DNA from: Gavia stellata
Taxonomy: Eukaryota > Chordata > Aves > Gaviiformes > Gaviidae
Assembly (NCBI RefSeq): GCF_030936135.1
Contig: NC_082598.1
Coordinates: 55,148,347 to 55,212,346 of the forward strand
Direction: 5' to 3'
Length of the DNA stretch: 64,000 nt
The notes beneath the pieces were generated by a model, which was not told where the DNA came from, searched no databases, and was given only the letters and a program-made list of their open reading frames with translations. Position numbers and translations under genes: made by a program. Positions 36,701 to 51,700 of this stretch are shown piece by piece; position 1 is the stretch's first letter, and the number at the start of each line of letters is the position of its first letter.

Positions 36701-39700
36701 TTGGAGGAAAATACTAGATACAGTCACAGTCATAGTGACAACAGTAACCTTTTTGCCAGCTCCTAAGTCACAGCATTTAGTCTACACAATAAATGCCAGG
36801 CAAGATGCTGACTCCTGAATGGAGCCCAGTCAGGCTTGCCTGGAAGGTCAAAGGCTTCCCAAATGCACAGGTGTAATGTAGGAGATGTGCCGTAGAGGTA
36901 ACTGAAGCCCTACTATGGCCTTAATGGTCCTCCACTACTAGTAAATGCCTTTCTAAGCAATTACTACTGAGCGCAGGCTGGACACACGCTGAAGGCGCTG
37001 GGATTGTCCGCATCAGAAACGGACCTTTCTCAACTCAGACAAGTACAAAGGTAGCACACGCTTTGTTAATAAACCGCCTTAACACTATGACTGAATTCCT
37101 GATTTTCACACTTGTCACTAAGACTTCATCTTGTTTACAAACAGATCAAGCAAGGTGGCTGGCTTTGCTTCCCAGATGTGAACATGACAATCTTATTTAC
37201 AAGACATTTCCTTGGAAAAGCTTCTCATCTTATTTAAAGTGTATTTTTAACTAAATGTAGTACCGGGCATTTTCTCAGTTGCAGCCTGCCCCATAACTTC
37301 TTCCCCTCCTTCCCCTTTTTTTTCCCCTGGTACGTATCGAATTTGAAACACACGGTGCAGAAATGAGTGGCTTCTTGTTACAGAAGGAATTCTTGAGAAC
37401 CTGGTTTATAGGCTTAGCTTGAGATGTTATCAACCCACATGCACCTTCCTCATTTGGCTCTGTTTCATTACGAGTTTTGCCCTGATTTGGAACTGTGAGC
37501 TCTTTTCATATTCTGTTTTTTATTGATCACCCCTTTTTCTGGTTTATTTTTTAATTATTTTCAGATTTTAGATGGCACTACAAAAGCCACATCTGCCACA
37601 ATTTATGTGCTGGAAGACAGTTTCATTAAATCCATCAAGGCAGAAGAAAATTATGTTTTGCTTCTGAATTCCAGACGAAAAACAGGTGCCAAAATTGTTT
37701 CAAAGTAAGTTGGGCAATTTGACTGTCATTGATGGTAGCAGGTCTAGTGGTTCAAGTCAGGTTATCTGTGTATGTCTTGTAGCATCAAGATCTAAGGCTG
37801 TAAACTCTCCAGGTAACAATTTAGGTCTCTCTTGTATCCATATGGTACATAGTCCGACTTTGATAAAGGGTTCTACCACACTGCAAATAATAAATAATGG
37901 CATTCATAAGAAATTAAATGAAAACAGCTGGAATTGGCCAAAACGTTTTAAGCAACACATTACTTCTGTAGGTGTTCTGTTTCTGTGTCCTCTCCTTTCT
38001 TACGAAATACTTCCAATGGATCCCCATTTCTAGCATGCAAAAGTTCAGAAGTATAGAAAACAAAATCTGCTGCACAGAAAGGAAACAGTCTGTTAGACTC
38101 CAGACTCCAAAACACTGGAAGTTTGGAGATACTTACACACAATAAATGATTCAGGCATCTCCTTAGTACTATGATATTAAAAAAATACACATTCAAAATC
38201 TCACTTTCCAGATCTTCTTATGAACAAATATATGAAACATATCAGAATATATATGGTTACTGAAGGCTATTTACCAGGTGCTATAAATCCATACTTTAGA
38301 AAGTGTGTTATTTAGGTATTTTATGCCACATACCTCTAGCAGTAATTCTGCTGGTATCAGATACTGCTGTTACCTTAAAAAAGCCATAGACTTGCCATGT
38401 TCTGAACATTTTAAAGTAAGGCTTCAGTAAGTCTGTGTTCTATATTTTTGGTCTGTGGAGGGGTTTTTTGTTTCCTCTTGCTGTGATTTCTGCATTTCTG
38501 CTCTAACGGTTGAGCTCTAATGGTGTCTTCACCGTATGGATACACAGGCAGAGACTGGAACTGAAGTCAGTACCAGCTGGCCCTGGACTGATCGCTGGGA
38601 AGCAAGTCGCCAGCGTTATCAAGACCTTGGACTCCAGTTACGTTGCTGTGCCACTAGTAGCAGAGCCAGTCAAATCCGAATGCAAAAAGTGTCCTTCGGT
38701 AAGTAAACACAGGCTTATTGGACGTCAGGTCGGTTAGCTGAGCAGAACAAGTGTGAAAGAAGTTTCTGTCTAAGCAGCCCACTAGGAGAGGTCTAATGTA
38801 GCAACATAAAATACGCCCCAGAGGAGGGAGCACAGTAGTGATGCAATGGTGCTCCACCACACAAGGGTGTTTCAAGGTCTACCTCTAAAAGTACCAACCG
38901 GTTTGCTTCTCTTTCAAAGATTGAGTGCAGTATTTTTCAAGACCACTAGAAAATAACAACCTTTTGTTTTATCTCATCTTTGCCAACCTTGAGTTGGCAG
39001 GAGCTTATTTCCTCTGGATAATGGAGTGGGAAATTACTTTTAAGATGGTTGGCCAGTGTTTAGAAACAATTCTGTCATGGAGGAGCTGAACCGCTCCTGG
39101 AAATTAAAGGTAGTTAGCCATTCCTTAGGCAGGCTAAACATTTGTTGGTAATATGCCTAGCCTCTTCTTACTGCCTGACCCCAAAGGAAGTCTTTTATTT
39201 AAAAGGCTTTATAGGTATTTCATAAGTATAAAATGGGGCGTTAGTATTCTTGGCAAGTCCAATACTGTTCTCATTTTTCCCCTGGAAAAAAACCCCAGAC
39301 TTCTTTTTTTATATTTAAGACATCTAAAGACTACTAAGAGCTTGGTACTGTAAATGCATCATCTTTTGTTTTACTGATGCTATTCATCATAAACTAATAT
39401 AAATTGCTACAGTGACTGTTAGCAAACAGTTTTAATGCTATTATCATTGTGGAATGAATTTAGCAGTGAATGGGAACATTAATTTAAAGATTATTATTCT
39501 CTGTCAGTTTTTGATAAGCAAGATAAGGCTTCTATTCAGCACACATAATTTTAATCCTCCAGAGATACTCCTTATGAGCACAAATACCTTACTATATTGG
39601 AACTTGTGCTAGTTATTTGGAAGTAGCATTGCACTGTAATAATTTATCTTGTCTAATGCTTGTTGACCTGCAGAGAAGATAAAAAAATATGTTGGAGGAA

Positions 39701-42700
39701 ATTGAATTAAAATGATGCTGCATGCATGCCGGAGCAGTTCTGAGCAGGGAACATCAAGGGATCTTAAACAGAGCAGGGACAGGTGCTTTTTCCCTGACTC
39801 TGCCCATCGGGGTTTGTGCTGACCAATTTGTCACTTGGAACCAAGTTTGTAGTAATAGTTATAGAGATAATTTTCAGACCAAGGTAACAAACATAGGGCA
39901 TAATTCCAGAGCACTGGCTGGGGACTGAGCTATGTCATTATAAACCTAATGGCACGATGAGAATGAAGTCCTGCTTTCTCACTGTATTTTACAGTAACTG
40001 CTATGAAAAGATGGGGTCTATAAACAGAACACTGTATCCAAAGCAGCAACATAACATTTGGTACTTATATATCATAGTATACATTAATGCCATGCTGACA
40101 TGGTATGCCCTACAGTTTTACATTTTCAAAACCCTTTTTAAACCATAACAGGTCTTATCTCTCTGTTTATTAATTTGGTAAAATAACCATTACTATCCCC
40201 ACTTTACAGATGGTAGGCACTAGATTCTGTGAGGCTATGGCCAACATTTACATTTAAATTTAGGCCTAGATTTCGGTGTTTAGACATCATAAAGCATGCT
40301 CTTTTCAGAAGAACTCATGGTTCTTACATTTTTTTTATGCTTATGGTTCCTACAGGAACGGATGCTTGCCACTTCTGAGAGTGAAGTGGGTTTGTTCTGT
40401 CTTGTGCAGCCAACCTTTGTAGGTTGGTAAAGCAACTGTCAGGCACTGACATTCAAAACCAACTCCTGCTCAGTTTAGGACCTCTTGGTTTGGCTTGAAT
40501 TTTCCTAGAGTGCCCACAATACCTCTGGTCTGGTCTCTCTATTGGAGAGACAGAGATTCGTGTCCGAGCTCGGCTGAGTTGCCATGTGGAAATGCATGCA
40601 TCTGTGCCTTAATCCTTGGGATATTCAATCCAAACTGCCTGACATTCACATCAGGAGGACAAGGCCCCTTGCAAAAGTCAACTGCGAATGCTGTTTTTTA
40701 AAGTCATGGTCACTGCAGGAGATGGCAGCTGCTCCTTGTAGCAGTTGAATGGTTACAGCATCCCCGCAAAGAGGAAGACTTGGTCTCCACTCTCTTTTGC
40801 TTGAGATAGCTCCATCTCGCCTCTCCCACCTTGCTCGTCTCTAGGGTATGGGCTAAGCTGACTAAGGGCAGCCCACACAGCTGGGCTCTGCACGGGAGAA
40901 AATACAGGATTGATGAGGTTAGAGATTTTCTGCCAGGCTATGGTGCAACTTCAACAGGGGGAATAGAAAGTGCCCCATATGTTTATCCAATTTCAGCTTA
41001 TAATAGCCAGACTGACCTTGGTGCTAAGCTCTAGTGACCAGTTGAGGTTAACAGACCCATCTGTGCCTCAGAACATGAGCTCCTCCCAGCTGGTCATTAA
41101 TCCTCAGGAAATATCCTATGTCTCAATCATTGTTGCCTAATTATTGTTTGTTACAGTTGATGGAAGTTGCACTCTGTACTGCTGAATGATTTGCCGGCAG
41201 GTTCAGGTGTTATTGCCTAATACAAAACCCATGAAGAAGGGAAACATTTTAGTAAAGGTCAAATGGGTGCTAGTGTTATTTCCCTCTTGGGAAAACTGGA
41301 GTAAACACTGCTGCAAAGCACAGCTGAGTTTTCACCAAGGAATGTTCTCAATAATTTGAGATAACAGAGGCAAAGGCAGGTGAGAGAGGAAAGGCCAAAA
41401 TGCCTGCACCAGTTTCTTATGAGAGTGTATCTGGAAGGACAGATATAGGTGGTTTGGTACCATGTTAACTCATTCAGGTCAAAACTGTGGTGCGTGGAAT
41501 AAATACAGCAACAACATATGAAGAAGCCGATACCTGTTCCAATACCATCTTACCTATCATTTTGTACAATAGCCACAAATCTTATGCAGGCTTATGACTA
41601 AGAAATGGCAATTACTTATGGGACACTTACTCCTGTTCCACACTAACCACTTACAAAATTACCATATTCTAAGAAAATATGATTCATTTGTGAGTTGGGG
41701 ATGTGCATCTCCCACTTCAAAAAATCTGACTTAGGAGAAAATGGGAACAGAAGGCAAACACTGTATTCACCAGAAAGCACAGTAAATTTGCAAGAGAAGA
41801 GAATTCACCTTATTCCACTTACAGTATAAATGATCGTGTTTTGTTCCAAAATAGACTGCATTTAAGGCAATGTGCATTATCAGGAAGGTACTGAAGTGTT
41901 GGAAGAGAGACAGCTATAGAAAGGTTTCAAAGATATTTGTACTGGGATATCATAAATTAAATAATACCTAGCTAAAGGATCACCAATCTATTAAATTTCA
42001 GCTAATTTGAGCAATAGCTGGCCCACATAGCTGCATTTATTATGTCTGATTTTGAGAACTGAAACCACAATCTGAGAGATTTGACATAACGTGAATTATT
42101 TTGCAGCTTTCTGAACACTGGCAGAGCATCAGAAAACATATGGATCCTGAAAAACTTTCCAAAGCTGAAGCAGCAAGAAGCTTTTTGTCCTTCATTCAGA
42201 ACATCAGAAAAGCTACGAAAGAGGAGATACTGCAGATTATTAGAAGTGAAAATAAAGAACTTCTGTAAGTCATCATGAACAAGCTTTCAAAAAGTTTAAG
42301 TTACTTAAAACTGCAGAAGTGCAAAATGCATGCAAACAGATTCAGTTCTACTGGTGATGTCCTAGCAATGCGAAACCAGTATTCAGTACTGTCTACAGGA
42401 AAAGGATTTTTTTTAAAAAAGCTGTGTTTGGTTTTGTAGTGTAATATATTTGCAGCACATTGTTCAGCCCCTAAGATTGCATCTACAATGCAAGGCAAAC
42501 ATTCTTTTTAGCTTACCCAAAGGTTTTCATCCCAACTACTTGTTCTGAAACACTCTGTAACTTGTTCTTGACTTGTCTATTTGTTTCCTTCAAATGGAAA
42601 TACAGCAAAGAAGGGCATGGGTCAGCTCTGGATATTACCCTAATGTTAGAGTTTGGGTGTGAACAGCATGTGCACCTAGACTTGGGAGTTGGAAAGCATT

Positions 42701-45700
42701 TCCGAGTCCCACCGTATAGTCAGGATCTTTCAAACAAATTGTAGCAGTTGTTAACAATAGAGATAAATGTGAGAGTAACTCAGGTAGCGTAGAATCCTGT
42801 TCTCTAGTTTCCATTGTGTATGTAGAAATAAAACACTTTTTTCCATTTACAACCTTGTCCTGTAAACTTCAAGACGCTCGGGATAGTTCTGGTTTTTTTA
42901 ATACTTCTTGGTCTCATATTTGCATAAATTCAAATATTATTATCCATAGATATGAATAATTTGGGGAGTTCATCTGCCATTTTGAGGTGGAAGAATTCAG
43001 GGACACCTTTTCCAACAAGAGTAAAAAATACTGATTCTTAACTGCAATGAAGAGAATTTTCAGCACATTAGCTTCTTTCTTTCTATATGCAGCAAAGTAT
43101 TTTCAGTATTTTCTAGCTCATTACAATGATACGTTCATTTCCACTTCCTTGTAGTCCACAGATAGTGGATGCCGTAACCTCCGCTCAGACCCCAGCATCG
43201 CTGGAGGCCGTCCTGGAGTTTCTTGACTTTAAGGATGCAAGCACTTCTATCCTGCAGGAGCGATTCCTCTATGCCTGTGGATTTGCTTCTCACCCCAGTG
43301 AAATGCTCCTGAAATCTTTAACTGTAAGTCAAAGGACAAAACAAATACAACAGAGTTAATACTCTTGAACCTCATACCTGTCAAGGAGAAAGGGAAGAAG
43401 AAACAACCGTTGCTGTTTCCTATTTTCCTTTCTTTATCCCTTCCACAGTTTCCTTTAAGTGTGCCAGTAGCATATAGCCTGGAAACAACCAAAATTCTTA
43501 GGTCTGGTCAGAAAGTCTATTTACTTTGTAAAATGTTACCAAATCTACTGCTTAGAAAACAAACATCATTCTGAGTGTTAGCAAAACAATTTGAGGATGA
43601 AAAGCTTTATCAAAGTCCTGTAACCATTTAATATTCTTTTTTTTTTTTTAAAACATAGCTTCAAAATCAATTTACTGTTTGAGACACTGAATGTAACTCA
43701 AGGGAAAAATGGCAGTCAGTTTTTATATGTAATGATAGAGCAGTGCTTTGCTTAGCCTGAGCCCAGGTCGTTGTGGTCATCACTGCCTTTGCATTGCACT
43801 AACTTTCACAGGAAATGAGGGATGGTATTCAGCCCACAACAGACTGTGGTTCATCATATTTAGACAGAGAGACTAATTGCATTGCTTTTCCGTAACAGGC
43901 TAAGTTCAAGGGTGATATCGCCAATGAAGAAATCAGAGAAACTCTTGTCATTGTCATGGGAGCACTCATCAGAAAGCTGTGTGACAGAGAAGGCTGCAAG
44001 CTTCCAGTGAGTATTTCCTATTCACTGCTGGCCAAATTCTGGTCTGCAACACACGTGAATGATCCTTGCTGATGTTACTGGGAGAGTGTGAGAGACACGG
44101 GCAGCATATTCCCCCCCCCGTTTTAAAATAAGCCCATAAACGCCTATGTTTGATAGAGAGGATTTTTTTCTTTTTAAATAGTGACATCTACTTTGTCATC
44201 TTTAGGCTTTAATCTGGCCTCTTTCCATTTCTATGGATTTTTCCCAATTTGCCCTCATTTGACAGAACTTTTTCTCACTGCCTAGTCTGCCAGCAGAAGC
44301 AGTACTTGTGCTCCGTTGTCCAAAAGCTTTGCATGTCCTCAGAGAAACACTGGAGGACCCAGGATCTGTTTAATATTTGGAGTCACTGTAGGTTATTTCA
44401 GCTCTGTGAGGAAAATTCATTTGTCCAAGTACTCAGCTCTGCCCCAAACATGCATAGAACAACCCAGGAGGAAGGCTACCACCTTGATCATGGACTGAAT
44501 AGACGCTGATGATAGAGGGTGAGGTTGATCAGACAAGGCACTGCAGCCTGCTGGATCTGTGCTGTCCGGGATTGCAGCACACTGCTGAAAAGACACAGAG
44601 CACCTGAATGGCCCTTAGGATTCCCTTTTCCCTTCCCCCTGTTAATTGCCAGGCACTCTTATAACATTATATTATGCAGCACTAAAGAACACTTCCCTTG
44701 TCTTTTCTTGTGGGGACATGTTGGCCCCACAAGTAAGACCTGTGAAGACCCTGAATCAGGGCAGAAGCAGCTGGCAAATGATAAATCTACGGACCAGGTG
44801 TCACTGTGGCTATAGCCGCTTTCATTATGCTTGAAGGGTGCCACTGACATACCATTTACAAATGACAACTTTGCTAATCCTGTGCAATGATGCTTTGAAA
44901 CGAAAACATGCTAGAACGCAGCCCTGCCCCTCCTACTTCTGTGAAGGAAAAAGATGGGTTTATGATCACCATTTAAACGTGATGTTGATTTTCTTTAGGC
45001 TGTTGTGGAAGCCAAAAGGCTGATTCTAAGTAGACTGGAGAAGGCTAAGAAAGATGACAACGTGAGGATGTACCTGCTGGCACTGAAGAACGCACTCCTT
45101 CCCGAAGCAATTCCACTGCTTCTGAAGTATGCCGAGTCAGAAGAAGGGCCCATCAGCAATGTGGCTGCCACCGCCTTGCAGAGATACGATCCTTCTTTTC
45201 TCACCAAAGAGGTAAGAAAATATACTGCCCAAGAAAAGAAGTGTGAGAGACTGTATTAAACAAAAGTATAAGTTAACAGAGTTCATTTGTCAGTCCCACT
45301 CTTTTTAAAGATGCCCCACATACGTTCTTTTTTTCCTCTGGGAAGTTATTATACACACTTCAGTTCTGGCCAGAAATCTCTACACATTCCTGCTTGCCAA
45401 ATCCCAGCTCCCAGTTTTTCAGTGCTAGTCAGCCTTTGGCTCCAGAGTCACACACAGCCATCGAAGGTGGCAGGCAGCCTGCAGGGAATACTGGGCTCCC
45501 TTTGCAAAACACTGCCTTCTCTGTGATGTACAGGAGACATGAGGAACACATGGGCACCTCCGTAATCCCTGTCCTTTCTTGTGCTTTCACATAGCAAGGC
45601 AGAACACATGAAGTAAGAAAAGAGTAAAATAGCTGCATCTTACCTCACAGCTTCCAAGAGTAAGAGAAGACATACAAAATAGTGCAACATGAGGTCCTGC

Positions 45701-48700
45701 CTCTGCTGCATTACCCTCCATCCCATTTCATACCTCCTGCTGGCAGCTGTGACTGAGGTTGTCAGGGTGCTGCTCTGCAATGAATGTGCCAGAGGCCGTT
45801 CTGTCGCTGGGGCTACATGGCTCTCCATGGACTTATCTGTAACAAAGATGTGTCATAACCTTCTCAGGGACATGAGGCCACCACAGGCACTATCTAGAAA
45901 ATTAAAATTGCAAGATTACTATTTTTTTTTAATACATCTTCCCTTAGCAGTCAAGGAAATCTCGTTCTTGATCTTATCACTGACACAGTATTTTGATCTT
46001 AGTGCTCCTACTTATTTACAGCCTCACTGGGAAAATCAGTGTGGAAGGCTGTATTTGGACTGTGGCTGAGAGAACATAACATGCCCCACTTGCCCATGTG
46101 GTCACTGAGCTATACATGTCTCGTACATTCCAAAAGGACCATGAAAAACAGGGTGCTGAAAATATATCCTTATGTATTAGCCTTAGCTATGGAGCTAGCT
46201 TAAGCTGATATTATAAACGAGATTCCAGGCTGTACTTTGCCCAGTCATCTGTGTGAGCACTGACTGAATGATCTGTTTCCTGACCAGGTGAAGAAAACAA
46301 TGAACAGGATATACCACCAGAATCGTAAAGTCCATGAAAAGACAGTGCGAACCACTGCAGCTGCTATCATCTTAAACAGTAACCCATCCTACATGGAAGT
46401 GAAAAACATCCTGCTCTCCATTGGTGAACTGCCTCTGGAAATGAACAAGTACATGCTCTCCATGATCCAAGATATACTTCACTTTGAAATGCCTTCAAGG
46501 TACATTAAGTTCAGTATAAATAAATACAGCTCGCCCTTACTCCTTTGCAGAAACCCAAAGAACACACAGGTTCTCATGAATTACTACTGTAAAATTTAAG
46601 GAGAGTATAAAAGGATGCCTGATTTTTGTGTCACTTTTAAGTATTGATATTTCAGAATAAACCTCTGCATTTCAATGACATTCATTTACTATCTAGTCAC
46701 ATTTTCAGAGGTACAAATAAGAATTAGGCATCTAACTTGCATTACTGTGAAAAAGGTCATCTGTTGGTCTTAATTCTCTCAGTGGGGCGCTTACTTTTAT
46801 ATTTTAAGAACCAGTGAACCAGAAAAATTTTAAACATCACAGCACTAGAATGAAAATAATCTAAATATCTCTTCTTCTCAACACCATTTAATTTTCAAGC
46901 AAGACCTTTGCTTGCCTTTCTACCTATGACTGCAGGGAGTAGCTGAAATTGGAAAAGAGACTCTGGGTTAGGGCAGATTTTTATTTGGAAAATGTGAGGG
47001 TTTTGAAGACCCTCTTTTCTACTGAGAAATTCACCCTCTTTCAAATTTGATATTTCTACAGAACAGTAATACATTTGGTACCATAACATTTTTGTGTCTC
47101 TGTGTTTTTGTTTGTTTGTTTGTTTGTTTTGAAATACCACAGCAAAACAGTTCGGCAAGTTCTGAAGGACATGCGTGCTCATAACTATGACCGCTTCTCC
47201 AAGATGGGCTCCTCCTCTGCCTACTCTGGCTATATTACACGTATGTAACCATGAAACTGCCTTTTAACCCTGTTTGTATTCCCAAACATTTGATTAATCC
47301 ACTAGTTTAGTCACAGGTACCTTCTTTCTTTTTTAATTAAGGTGGTCCTGATGTATCATCCACATACAGCCTTGACATCCTCTATTCAGGCTCTGGCATT
47401 TTAAGGAGAAGTAACATGAACATCCGTATTTTCGACAGAAATGCTGAACTTCATGCCAGCCAGGTAACTGCCACACTGTACATAAAAACTAAGCCGGTAT
47501 GCGGTCCTCTTCTTACAGCTTCTAAATCAATTCAGCTAGCGCTTAAGACCATAATGGTCGCTGCACTGGGCAGAGAACAAGCCAATAACAGGGGAAAAAG
47601 AAACCCACAACAGCCAATGAGGCACATATTTGCCCTAACCAAAAGACAGGTGTTTTGTTCTGTATCATGTATCAAGTACTGTCTCTGGTTAAAGCTTATA
47701 CTCTTTATCTGATGTAATCAGTAAAAGCTTTACGAGTTTGTAAAATCAAGTCCTGTGTTTCGGATATAACGTAGAACAGAAATAAAAGGAGTAGGTCAAA
47801 TGTACGAATCAAAGAAATTTAAATGAGATGTCTCTGTTTTGGCCTTTTCTTAATGTTGAGGACTACCTTCAATATTATAATCCTCCTAAATTTCTGCAGG
47901 ACAAAAATTGTGCAGTGGCACATGTTCAGGTTTTCTTTCCAAATGTCTGTGGAAAATAGTCATATGAATAAAGCAAAATTTGTTTGAAAGAAAAGTAGAC
48001 TTGGGATTGTGAGCTGCACGTGGGCAAATTCTGCCTGCATCTAAAGGGAACAAACATGCTGTGAGATTATTTTATTTTCCATTTTTCTAGCGGCTCTACC
48101 TAGTTCCCTTAAGTCTTAACCTCATATGTTTTTACCTACAACTACATAAATTAGAGTTAGGCTCTTAGACATCAAGAAAATGCATAGGGTTGTTAACAGC
48201 CTGGGTCAGGCAGAGTTTTTTCATTGATTCTGTATCACTGTTGCTTCTTAGGTGGTGATTGAAGCTCAAGGTCTAGAGTCCATAATAGCTGCAACTCCTG
48301 ATGAAGGCGAGGAAAACCTGGACTCCTTTGCTGGCATGTCAGCCATTCTGTTTGATGTCCAACTCAGGCCAGTTACATTTTTCCAAGGGTACGGTGATTT
48401 AATGTCTAAAATGTTCTCAGCAACTGGAGATCCCATCAACGTGGTGAAAGGACTTATCCTCCTGACAGATTACTCACAGGTACTAATAGCACACTGTTTG
48501 CTTCTTTTTCTGTCTCTTAAGCACAGATGCTCCCTCCCCCACACTGTTACTGTAGGACATCTTATTTTCTCTTCTTTTCAATGCTGATAAACCTGATCAA
48601 TGTTACATAGGCTTCTCTTACTATGGTAGCAATAGGAAGGTCACAGGTATTAAACAACAGAATGAAATTACATGAAAAGCAATCTAGAACAAAGGTGAGA

Positions 48701-51700
48701 ACACATATTGTTCTAGAAAACAAAGCAACACTGAATAAAAGCAAATCCAACTGAGTTTCCTGTAGAAAACTATTGCTATCAGCTATTGCCTCCCCTCCCA
48801 CAGTTTCTTGTAATACAATATTGTCCCATGTGACCACCTAAGTTTTCCTCTTCACAAGTTGTCCAGAGAACTTACGTCCAGTTAGGCAATATCTGTCAGG
48901 CACTGAATGAATGAATCATTGGTAATCAAACTTTCCCAGATAACTAACCTTAAACGAACAATGCTAAAAGGTCCAAATTTCAAATGCTTATCCCTAGGCA
49001 AAAGCAGGAATTAAAATGAGTATTACTCAGTTTTTATGCAACTGTCACCCCAAATGCTCTCTTAATTTTATGCTTAAGTATAGACTCATATACAAATATA
49101 ACTGGCTACATCATGTATTAGTGGAGAACTGAAAATCTAGACATCTCTCTGAAACTGCAGGGCCAGCATTTGGTTTGATATTTTTGTTCTTCCCAAACAG
49201 GGATCTCCTTAGAACCTGTGGATTTAATAGCAGCACTCAGCTCATGAAACATCTGTGGGCTCAAAGTTTACTTTTTACTTTTCCCCTTTAATTCTTGGCA
49301 AAAGAAAATGCCAAAAGCAGATGATGAGAAAATCCACTCTGATCAAAATTACACAGAAACATCCCCTGCACATGACAGCTGTCCCCATCCTGAACCCAGC
49401 TCAGCCCCTTTATAACGGTATTCCAAGTCTAGAGGGCTTCCCGTGTAGTGCACAAATTGGCGAACTAAAGCTCATTCCAACAATGCTTTACAGTTCACAC
49501 GCAGATTATGGGCAAAAACTTTACCATGACCTATTTAACAAACAGACTGCAGAGGTGAGAAAGATAATCATGTCCAGTCCTGAGCATATGAGCATGGTGT
49601 TTACAGAACTAAATATTTCCAACTGCTGTGCATGCAGCAAGCTCCATACATACCCTGGCTGAATCAGCTGGCCGGGCACCCCGAGGGCTCTGCCAGCCAG
49701 CAGATTCTCCACTCCTCCTCTTTGGAGAACCTCACAAAAGCCTGGGGCACACCAGGGCTGGGACTGCATGCCATTTTTAACAGTATCAGGGTGTAACAGT
49801 TTCGGTCAGTCAGTGACTCCCTGGAAGCCTGGGCAGCAGAGCGATGAGATGGGATCCCACCCTGCTTTCTCTCTTGGGTTGCCACTAGCACAGTTGCTGC
49901 CTAACCTCTTTGGGACTCAAGCAGTGGACACAACCAAAAGTGTGTTCACAACCAAAAAGGCACTTGTTCTTACCTCTACACTCCACAAAGGCAGAAATGG
50001 TTTAAAGCACTGTTGAACACAGCTTCAGGCTGAGCTGCGTTTTAAACACAGCATGTCTTTCTAAGAATGGTTTTACAGTTACGTTCCGGGTCAACAGCAA
50101 CATCAACATGGTTTGGGCACTTCCACATAATCCGGTTAAGCTTCATTAGAAATGCTTTCACTTGTCAAGTTCTTGAACTGTGATTACAACTGTACCAGCA
50201 AACACTGTCAGAATGGAAGTGTGAGTGGCATAACACTGAAACTGAGGAAAAACAGTGCAAGAGAGCCATAATTAATCTAGCTCCTTGATAGCTGAGTACT
50301 ACCTCCACTTTCCCTGGCCAGCATGGACAGGCCTTGCCTAGAATGTAAGCCCCTTTACAAATTCATACGGTAGACAACCAAGCCAAACATGGATTTATCT
50401 TATTTCAGAGAAGAAAACCAGGCATGGGCAACAGTGCCCATTCTATGATACCAAAACTCAGTGTGCCACAGCTGGCTGCAGTGTGATTTCAGAACAGGTG
50501 AAAACCAAATGTGAGATACAGACAGCGCAGTTGAGATCAAACATCAAACGGATGGCTTGGAAGCCAAGACTGGAACTTAAAAATGAGGCAACTGAATTGT
50601 CAGAAAAGAATTTATGTAATATTTGGGTTGCAATTTTTGCATTGGTGCAGCCTGATTTTGAGAAAAGTGATTTTTAAATATTAGAAGAGTTCTGCCCCCT
50701 ATTGCTGTTTATAAGGATCATTTTGCACAGAAAGACCAAAACTGAGTTGTGCTCAAGGTGCTGTCAAATCTACCAAAAAACTCCCCCCCTGGAAAATAGC
50801 TTCCTTTCATTAACTTTACAACTGCAGTAATCACAATAGGCACATTTTGGAGAGGTGATTTCCAAGTTAATAATATTGCTTCTAGAGCTTACACTCCCGC
50901 CCACCGTCTGTAACATCTTTTCTCACACAACTCCACAAACTGAAATCAGAGTGTATTTTACAGCCATTGCCAGTTCTCACAGTGTTGTTTGAGGGTTAAG
51001 AATAACCGTCCAGAAGTTATAATTCCCTCTATAAAATAAGCAGCTCTCGTAAAACTGTTTTTGAGACTCCTAAGTCACCTGCATTAAAGTTCAGTCATGT
51101 TAATATTTCTCCTAGGCAACACACCTGCCAGCAGCACAGAGAAATTAAATGCTGTATTAATAGTTCAGAGAAACCATTTGAAAGCCAGACTCCAGTGGAA
51201 GATAGCCAAAGTTCCCAAAGAAGTGCCAGTTTCAGCCGTCTCTGTGTTGCATTACAGTAGCACTATCAGTGCAGTTCATAAAGAAACTTTTCTTTATTGA
51301 AACATCGCAGATTTCAGCATTTTAAACAGTAACAAACTACTGATTCTGATCTTTTGGATCACATTTTCCACTGCAAATGACATACAACGCTTAAAATAGG
51401 AAAGGAAAGGAAAATACTGCTCCTGAGGAGGCTGGCTCCCTGTGATTTACACCTCCCATCAGCCTGGACTGGATTTGCACATGAGGCAAAGGACAGGACT
51501 GAGATCTAAATAAGGAAATAGATGAGCTAGTAAAACACAAGACGAGTTCTCCTTAGCTTCTCTGCTGGTTTCAGTGACAAACCTGACTTAATTCTAGGTA
51601 GCTTTTAAAGCCTTAAACTGTGCAGCCATTGCAAACCAAGCCTACTCTAATATTATTAGGTGCAATTTGACAATGCATCTAAAAATATCTGCTCCTCTGG

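Noticed and set aside
49255-49662. 135-codon ORF in MTTP intron 15
   Set aside because: Composition is unremarkable, there is no domain, and it lies wholly inside an intron with no exon-like borders.
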